From Rhodospirillales bacterium (GTDB lineage Bacteria > Pseudomonadota > Alphaproteobacteria > Rhodospirillales > Casp-alpha2): DNA of 11,723 nucleotides. A program made the translations under genes and the position numbers. The stretch spans positions 1 to 11,723 of the forward strand of contig JAJFIE010000171.1 of the NCBI GenBank assembly GCA_021775275.1, in the 5' to 3' direction. The stretch's first letter is position 1, and the number at the start of each line of letters is the position of its first letter. The notes beneath the pieces were generated by a model. The model was not told the DNA's origin. It made no database searches and saw nothing but the letters and a program-made list of their open reading frames with translations. Below, piece after piece: positions 8,601 through 11,723 of this stretch.

Positions 8601-8703
8601 AGGTTTCGCGTTGCAAAAGCGGGGCGGCAAACAAGCCGCCAACGATGAAGGCGGCCATCACCAGATTGGCGGCGGTGGGGTGGCGGACAAAATAACGGAT
8701 CAT
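5617..8703 (-). CDS. RND efflux transporter inner-membrane permease (AcrB/HAE family)
   Basis: This is a full-length 1028-residue proton-driven pump of the resistance-nodulation-division superfamily. It shows the two-fold repeat of the family: TM1 near 11-30, a large periplasmic loop, TM2-6 from about 334 to 475, TM7 near 521-543, a second periplasmic loop, then TM8-12 from about 864 to 1018. TM4 carries IGLLMDDAIVIAEN (389-402) with the proton-relay pair Asp394-Asp395, and TM11 keeps the RFRAIVLTSL pattern with Arg963. In TM10 the Lys-Asn pair of E. coli AcrB is Asn931-Asp932 here (GVVVNDSILLVNF), as in several divergent RND clades. FPRIQPDKVEIQVLNPGARA (35-54) is the typical entry to the porter domain. 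Its ATG overlaps the stop of the fusion-protein gene by ATGA, so translation is probably coupled. The exported substrates cannot be read from sequence; there are no metal-pump (CusA-type) signatures. Confidence 0.95.
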   Translation of the reverse strand: MIRYFVRHPTAANLVMAAFIVGGLFAAPLLQRETFPRIQPDKVEIQVLNPGARAEDIEESICQRIEDAIDGIDNVAEVTCEAREGSARAVIEMAEGGNLDRFSTDVRTEIDAVTDFPDQAEDPVVKQLGRTDFVASVALTGAASKPDLKAYAEELKDRMLRFGGIPKIEIKGFSDHQVRIELPDAIIRQYGISISDVALAIQRQSLDLPSGSIQAEDQEVLIRFADERKTPDDFRNVVVVASGGGGQIHLGDIANITDRFDLDEAKILFNGKPAAILDITKTEAEDTLEVIDAINAFLDLERQTAPQGMEMLVTNDVSSIVRDRLQLLLRNGAQGLVLVLLVLWLFFGFRYAFWVAAGLPVSFLGAAALMVAVGYTINMLTMVGLLIVIGLLMDDAIVIAENIATKRHQGKPPLEAAIEGAQQVLPSVFASFATTACIFGSLAFLKGDLGQILRVVPIVMLFVLVVSLVEAFLILPHHLAHALNKVPDAPPRIQQKVDHAINWLRDHLIGPIAVAAVRWRYLTVGIAVGLMLLAVSSIAGGVLKFSAFPELDGNVMEARILLPQGTPLKRTEQVVERITAALARINDKLSPEQPGGQALVEKVAAKFNENSTANETGPHVATITADLLDSETRTSRIDDIIAMWRIETGELADVIFVKFTESQIGPAGLAFDIRLTGNDLGELKAAALELTDWLGGYRGTSNLTDDLRPGKPELRIRLKDGASTLGVDARQIADQLRAAFFGTTVSEIQRGAESYEIDVRIDPRNKDSLSDIDNFTISQSDGSLIPLTIIADIETGRGFSRINRVNGQRTVTVQGDVDVTIANANEILDDTATRFFPELAKRYPGVLISLQGQDKEARTTQRSMLSGFILGLIGVYLLLSFQFKSYVEPLIVMIIIPFALVGAIVGHILLGLDFTMPSMLGFVALAGVVVNDSILLVNFIKHYHGETKSVAEAAPLASCARFRAIVLTSLTTIVGLLPLLAETSLQAQILIPLVTSLTFGLMATTVLVLFLVPAVYSILDDFDLANID

Positions 8704-10061
8704 GGATGTGCTTGCTCACCTGCGGCTTCCAACCTCAGCCGGTTCTGCGTCTGGTCGTCGGGTTGTGGGGTCAGCAGCATGCCGATGACGGCAGGGACCA
8801 GGTCGGAGACGACAATTGTTTCGCCCGGAGTAATACCTTCGTCGATGGCGGCAAGGTCGCCCTGAACCAGACCAATGGTAACCGGACGGATATCAAGCCT
8901 GTTGTCGGCATTTACGATATAGAGATTGCCGTCATGAAATGCCGCGCGCGGCACCACAATACGGTCCTCTCTGGCCTGGGTGCGAATCTCTATCTCCACG
9001 AACATGCCTTTGGTGAGTGGGGGGCGCTGACCTGGCGCGGCCTTGGCATAGGCTCCATCGACGGCAACGATAGCGCCGATGGTTCTGGTTTTCGGGTCAA
9101 CCGTGTCGCTGATACGGGCAAAGCGGGCCGGCCATTCGATGATGTCGCTACCGGCGCGTAAGCGGACGATGGCTTCAAAACCGATGGTCTGAATGATTTG
9201 TGATAAGGACTGCGCAGTAATGCCGGTTGGCAAGCCATCAGCGATGCTGGCGTGAACCATGGAACGGAACTGGGAAATCGGAATTTGCGCTTCGACTTCG
9301 GCAACATCGAGACTGTCGGCCGTGACCAGGGTGCCACCGGTCTGGATGTATTGCTCAGCCTCGACAATGACTTCGGCGATTCTGGCATCGAACGGCAGCG
9401 TGATACGGGTACGCGCAAGGTCCAGCTCGGTTGATTCCAGTTGCGCCCGGTAAATGGCGATCTGCTCTTGCTGTACCGCGCGCTGGGTCGGCAACAGGCG
9501 CAGGGTATTCTCGAGGTCCTGGGTCCTCTTGCGTTGGGCAAGGGTCTCGCGCTGCTCAAGGTCGAGAGCCGATTGTGCTATGGCGCCGCGTTCAAGTAAA
9601 TTCTGTTTCCGTTTGAGTTCGGCTTCACGCAGTTCCAGGCCGCGTTTTTCGATCATCAGCAGATCGGCAGTGTTGGTTTCAGTTACCTCCAGTTCGGCCA
9701 GTTTTGCTTCCGCTGAGCGGATATTGGCTTTTGCCTGTGCTATGGCAAGTTCAAAATCAGCTGGTGAGATGCGCACGATTTCGGTGCCGGCGGTAAGGAT
9801 GGCGCCTTTCTTGAGTCCGGGGTGCACATAGATCACCTCACCGGCGACCTGGGCGATAGCGCTCCACACGGTGCCGGGGTAGACGCTGCCAAAACCGGTG
9901 ACACGTGGCACGAGCTTGGTTTGATCGGCGACAATCACCCTGACGGCGCGGGCGCGTTCCTCGGGCAGTTTGCGCTCTGGCGTCTGGCGTCCGCTGGTCA
10001 CATAGAACAAAACGGCAATCCCGATCAGTATTGGCGGAATAAAAAGTAACTTTCTGATCAA
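8700..10061 (-). CDS. RND efflux periplasmic adaptor (membrane fusion protein)
   Basis: This adaptor links the RND pump encoded next to it to an outer-membrane channel, which is not in this window. The 453-residue protein has an uncleaved-looking N-terminal membrane anchor (about 4-21, LLFIPPILIGIAVLF), a first half-lipoyl/barrel stretch (WSAIAQVAGEVIYVHPGLKKG, about 66-86), a long coiled-coil hairpin (about 102-220, rich in Glu, Gln, Arg and Leu), the second half-lipoyl segment (TRITLPFDARIAEVIVEAEQ, 218-237), and a beta-barrel and membrane-proximal domain to the end (GMFVEIEI, VVPRAAF). I prefer the TTG at 10061 as start. AAAGGGGG lies seven bases before it, and the product begins MIRKLLFIPP, whereas the ATG at 10082 has no ribosome binding site and adds seven residues (MYKGGRL). 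The gene shares ATGA with the pump gene downstream. Confidence 0.93.
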   Translation of the reverse strand: MIRKLLFIPPILIGIAVLFYVTSGRQTPERKLPEERARAVRVIVADQTKLVPRVTGFGSVYPGTVWSAIAQVAGEVIYVHPGLKKGAILTAGTEIVRISPADFELAIAQAKANIRSAEAKLAELEVTETNTADLLMIEKRGLELREAELKRKQNLLERGAIAQSALDLEQRETLAQRKRTQDLENTLRLLPTQRAVQQEQIAIYRAQLESTELDLARTRITLPFDARIAEVIVEAEQYIQTGGTLVTADSLDVAEVEAQIPISQFRSMVHASIADGLPTGITAQSLSQIIQTIGFEAIVRLRAGSDIIEWPARFARISDTVDPKTRTIGAIVAVDGAYAKAAPGQRPPLTKGMFVEIEIRTQAREDRIVVPRAAFHDGNLYIVNADNRLDIRPVTIGLVQGDLAAIDEGITPGETIVVSDLVPAVIGMLLTPQPDDQTQNRLRLEAAGEQAHP

Positions 10062-10101
10062 TAGCCTGCCCCCTTTATACATATGCCGTCTGGCGCGACT
10101 C

Positions 10102-10542
10102 TTACGATCCGCGGGTGTAGGTGGTCTGAATGGTCATGTCCTTGCGTGGGCCATATATGGTCCATTGTGAGCGCCAGAGATTTTTGCTGACCAGCTCAAA
10201 CTCGCCATTGTAGACGTCCGGGTTACACTGGTGGTGGGTGCGCCACAGACCTGTGCTCAGGTCAAGGTCATGGAATGCACGGCCATCGGTGAACGAGATC
10301 GCCGCACGGTGGTGTTCGGGAAATTGGTACATATAGCACTGATGCACCTCATCGTCGAAACCGGCGGTCTTCAGACGTCCGCTTTCCCGATAATCCAATT
10401 CGTCACCCTGTGGAGTAAACACGGCATGGCCGGTGAAACATCCAAGTGTATCATTGCGGCGATCATCAATTGACCGGGCTATTTCCCACGGACCTTCAAG
10501 ATAGGTACGAAGACCGGTAGCAAGTTCTAGTCGCGTTTCCAT
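10102..10542 (-). CDS. DUF6314 family protein, function unknown
   Basis: This is a 146-residue soluble protein without signal peptide or membrane segment. Its pattern matches what I recall of DUF6314: GPWEIARSIDDRR (17-29), GHAVFTPQGDELDYRESGRL (38-57), FTDGRAFHDLDL (84-95), HQCNPDVYNGEFE (104-116), WRSQWTIYGPRKDMTI (123-138) and TYTR near the end. The alternating short strands and scattered Trp and Tyr suggest a small lipocalin- or nitrobindin-like barrel that could bind a ligand, but that is inference; no function is established to my knowledge. The ATG lies inside the end of bioY (16-base overlap, AGGAAATGG), so it is probably translated by coupling. AGGAA sits directly before the ATG, too close for an ideal Shine-Dalgarno. 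The RND adaptor gene follows 40 bases downstream with no terminator. Confidence 0.85.
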   Translation of the reverse strand: METRLELATGLRTYLEGPWEIARSIDDRRNDTLGCFTGHAVFTPQGDELDYRESGRLKTAGFDDEVHQCYMYQFPEHHRAAISFTDGRAFHDLDLSTGLWRTHHQCNPDVYNGEFELVSKNLWRSQWTIYGPRKDMTIQTTYTRGS

Positions 10543-11123
10543 TTCCTGATCAGTGTCCAGGCCAGAGGCATGAGCGCTGCGGCGAGCGCCAGTTTGGTAA
10601 CATCACCCAAAACGAAAGGCATAAGCCCCCATTCCAGAATGGGTTTATCCCAACCGTAGAGTGCGCCAAGCCACACAAGGCCAGGGATATAAATCAGCGC
10701 GTTACCTACCAGCATGATCAAAACGGTGGAGCCAAAATGCCGATCCCAGCCACGTTCCGCCAGCCAGCCACATGCCGCCGCAGCGAGGACATAACCGATC
10801 AGGTATCCACCGGTCCCGCCCATCATGTAGGCAAGCCCAATCCCTTTTTCGGGGGTTCCTGCAAAAACCGGCAGCCCTGCCGCACCTTCTGCCATGTAGA
10901 GCAACAGCGTTGCTGTCGCCAAACGCCATCCGTAGCTCATGCCAATCATCAGAACGGCAAGCGTGCCCATGGTCATGGGTACGGGATAAAATGGTACCTG
11001 TATCTTGGCGCAGAGAGTCATCAAGGCGGTTCCCGCGAGAGCCATCAACACCGGGCGTAAAACCCGTGTAGAAGACTTCGTGTCCGGCCAGACGGTGGAT
11101 AGCAACGTACTTTGTACAGTCAT
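10527..11123 (-). CDS. bioY: Biotin transporter BioY (ECF-type S component)
   Basis: BioY is the membrane protein that binds biotin, either alone or with an ATPase module (BioM/BioN or the shared EcfA/EcfT), none of which is in this window. From the preferred start it is 198 residues with about six membrane segments. Family marks are KIQVPFYPVPMTMGTL (40-55), YMAEGAAGLPVFAG (76-89), MGGTGGYLIGY (101-111, where most relatives have GPTGGY) and PFVLGDVTKLALAAAL (169-184). The ATG at 11123 is chosen because GTGAGGA lies about ten bases upstream and the product starts MTVQSTLL. The upstream ATG at 11156 would add eleven residues (MALNASEDTSP) but has no ribosome binding site. The 3' end overlaps the DUF6314 start. 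I see no BioR-type palindrome (TTATCTATAA-like) in front of it. Confidence 0.95.
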   Translation of the reverse strand: MTVQSTLLSTVWPDTKSSTRVLRPVLMALAGTALMTLCAKIQVPFYPVPMTMGTLAVLMIGMSYGWRLATATLLLYMAEGAAGLPVFAGTPEKGIGLAYMMGGTGGYLIGYVLAAAACGWLAERGWDRHFGSTVLIMLVGNALIYIPGLVWLGALYGWDKPILEWGLMPFVLGDVTKLALAAALMPLAWTLIRKWKRD

Positions 11124-11186
11124 CGGGGATGTATCCTCACTTGCGTTCAGCGCCATAAATATCAGATTTCTCTGTTATATCCCATT

Positions 11187-11215
11187 TATTTACGAGACCC
11201 GCGACACACGATCAA
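11187..11215 (-). promoter_or_regulatory. Candidate sigma-70 promoter for bioY
   Basis: On the minus strand TTGATC (11215-11210) and TAAATA (11192-11187) are separated by 17 bases, the ideal spacing, about 64 bases before the preferred bioY start. The matches are moderate (4 of 6 and 3 of 6). A nearby TATAAC (11179-11174) is a better -10 but has no -35. The TTGATC overlaps the parC stop codon. This is a pattern match only. Confidence 0.35.
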
Positions 11216-11723
11216 GTGAAACGGTTTACCCGTGGAAATCCTTTGGGCGTCAACAGGCCCGCCTGCGCGCGTTTTCCGACCCAGGCGGCGACATCAGCTT
11301 CTGTGCGGAGACCGGACCCGGTTTGCCACGACAGGCCAGCGGCCAGGTTCAGTGTTTTGATATCGCGAAGCCCGCCATCCTTATAGCGTTGTACGATCAC
11401 ACCCCGTCCACGCGACATGACCGGCAGTTCATCAAGCGGGAAGATCAACAATTTGCGGTTTTCGCCCAGCACAGCAATAGAATCGGCATCATCTTCCACG
11501 ATAACGCAGGCCCGTGCTTCTTCACTGGCCGAAAGGTTCAACACCTGTTTACCGTTGCGGGTTTGCGCAATTAAATCGTTTTCCGCGACCACGAACCCAC
11601 GCCCGGAGTCAGAGGCGACGACAAGTCTGCGATCAGGCTTGTGGATATGGATGGAAATCACCTCATGGGCGTTGCCCAGATCAATCAGCAAACGGATTGG
11701 CTCACCGTGGCCCCTGCCGCCCG
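11212..11723 (-). CDS. parC: DNA topoisomerase IV subunit A (ParC), C-terminal end
   Basis: The minus-strand frame runs off the right edge of the window. The codons before the internal TTG at 11691 read GGRGHGEPIRLLIDLG without a break, so that TTG is not the start. The visible 170 residues are the last blades of the C-terminal beta-pinwheel DNA-binding domain of the type IIA topoisomerase that decatenates daughter chromosomes. Typical pieces are GHGEPIRLLIDL, LVVASDSGRGFVV, NGKQVLNL, MSRGRGVIVQRYKDGGLRDI and the tail WVGKRAQAGLLTPKGFPRVN, the last being a form I associate with alphaproteobacterial ParC rather than GyrA. The catalytic Tyr and the ParE-interacting parts lie outside. The gene ends 88 bases before the preferred bioY start; the two share orientation but are functionally unrelated. 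Confidence 0.93.
   Translation of the reverse strand, partial: GGRGHGEPIRLLIDLGNAHEVISIHIHKPDRRLVVASDSGRGFVVAENDLIAQTRNGKQVLNLSASEEARACVIVEDDADSIAVLGENRKLLIFPLDELPVMSRGRGVIVQRYKDGGLRDIKTLNLAAGLSWQTGSGLRTEADVAAWVGKRAQAGLLTPKGFPRVNRFT

Noticed and set aside
5522..8703. Several plus-strand open frames of 80-170 codons across the pump gene
   Set aside because: All lie antisense to the well-supported RND permease, have no ribosome binding sites and give compositions typical of shadow frames in GC-rich coding DNA.
11124..11211. BioR operator or biotin-responsive element upstream of bioY
   Set aside because: I looked for the TTATCTATAA/TTATAGATAA-type palindrome. TTATAT and ATTTAT occur near 11175-11190 but do not form the inverted repeat.
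1..11723. Mobile elements, CRISPR arrays, tRNA or rRNA genes, large repeats
   Set aside because: I saw no transposase or integrase, no regularly spaced repeats, no tRNA-like cloverleaf and no long direct or inverted repeats on reading through both strands.

Overview
The window looks like ordinary chromosomal DNA of a motile Gram-negative bacterium, most likely an alphaproteobacterium. The clues are protein-level resemblances recalled from known families, not searches: an alphaproteobacterial-type ParC C-terminus, a Bpt-type N-end-rule aminoacyltransferase, a DUF6314 protein, BioY, and an RND efflux pair. I see no rRNA, tRNA, insertion sequence, phage gene or CRISPR array. Both ends cut a gene: a penicillin acylase lacks its front, and parC lacks all but its last 170 or so codons.

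Layout from left to right. (1) The C-terminal part of a penicillin-acylase-family amidase lies on the plus strand. It converges on (2) a minus-strand, membrane-anchored class I methyltransferase. (3) A 207-base AT-rich divergent spacer follows. (4) Next come the flagellar stator genes motA and motB on the plus strand, then bpt in the same direction. A small GC hairpin with a T-run sits between motB and bpt and overlaps the bpt ribosome binding site. (5) A 164-base convergent spacer has no supportable gene. (6) The right half is all minus strand. In transcription order it holds the 3' end of parC, bioY (biotin transporter S component), a DUF6314 protein whose start overlaps the bioY end, an RND membrane-fusion protein and an RND inner-membrane pump. 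The last two overlap by four bases (ATGA).

How the genes work together. MotA and MotB form the proton-driven stator that turns the flagellum. The fusion protein and RND pump form an efflux system that would need a TolC-like outer-membrane channel encoded elsewhere. BioY binds biotin for uptake; no bioM/bioN (EcfA/EcfT) partner is in view. From bioY to the pump there is no convincing terminator, so the four genes may share a transcript. Bpt marks proteins for ClpS/ClpAP degradation and has no obvious functional link to its neighbours.

I found no clearly new biological system. The points most worth a second look are the bioY-DUF6314 coupling, the membrane-tethered FAM173-like methyltransferase divergent from motAB, and two mutually exclusive hairpins in front of bpt.
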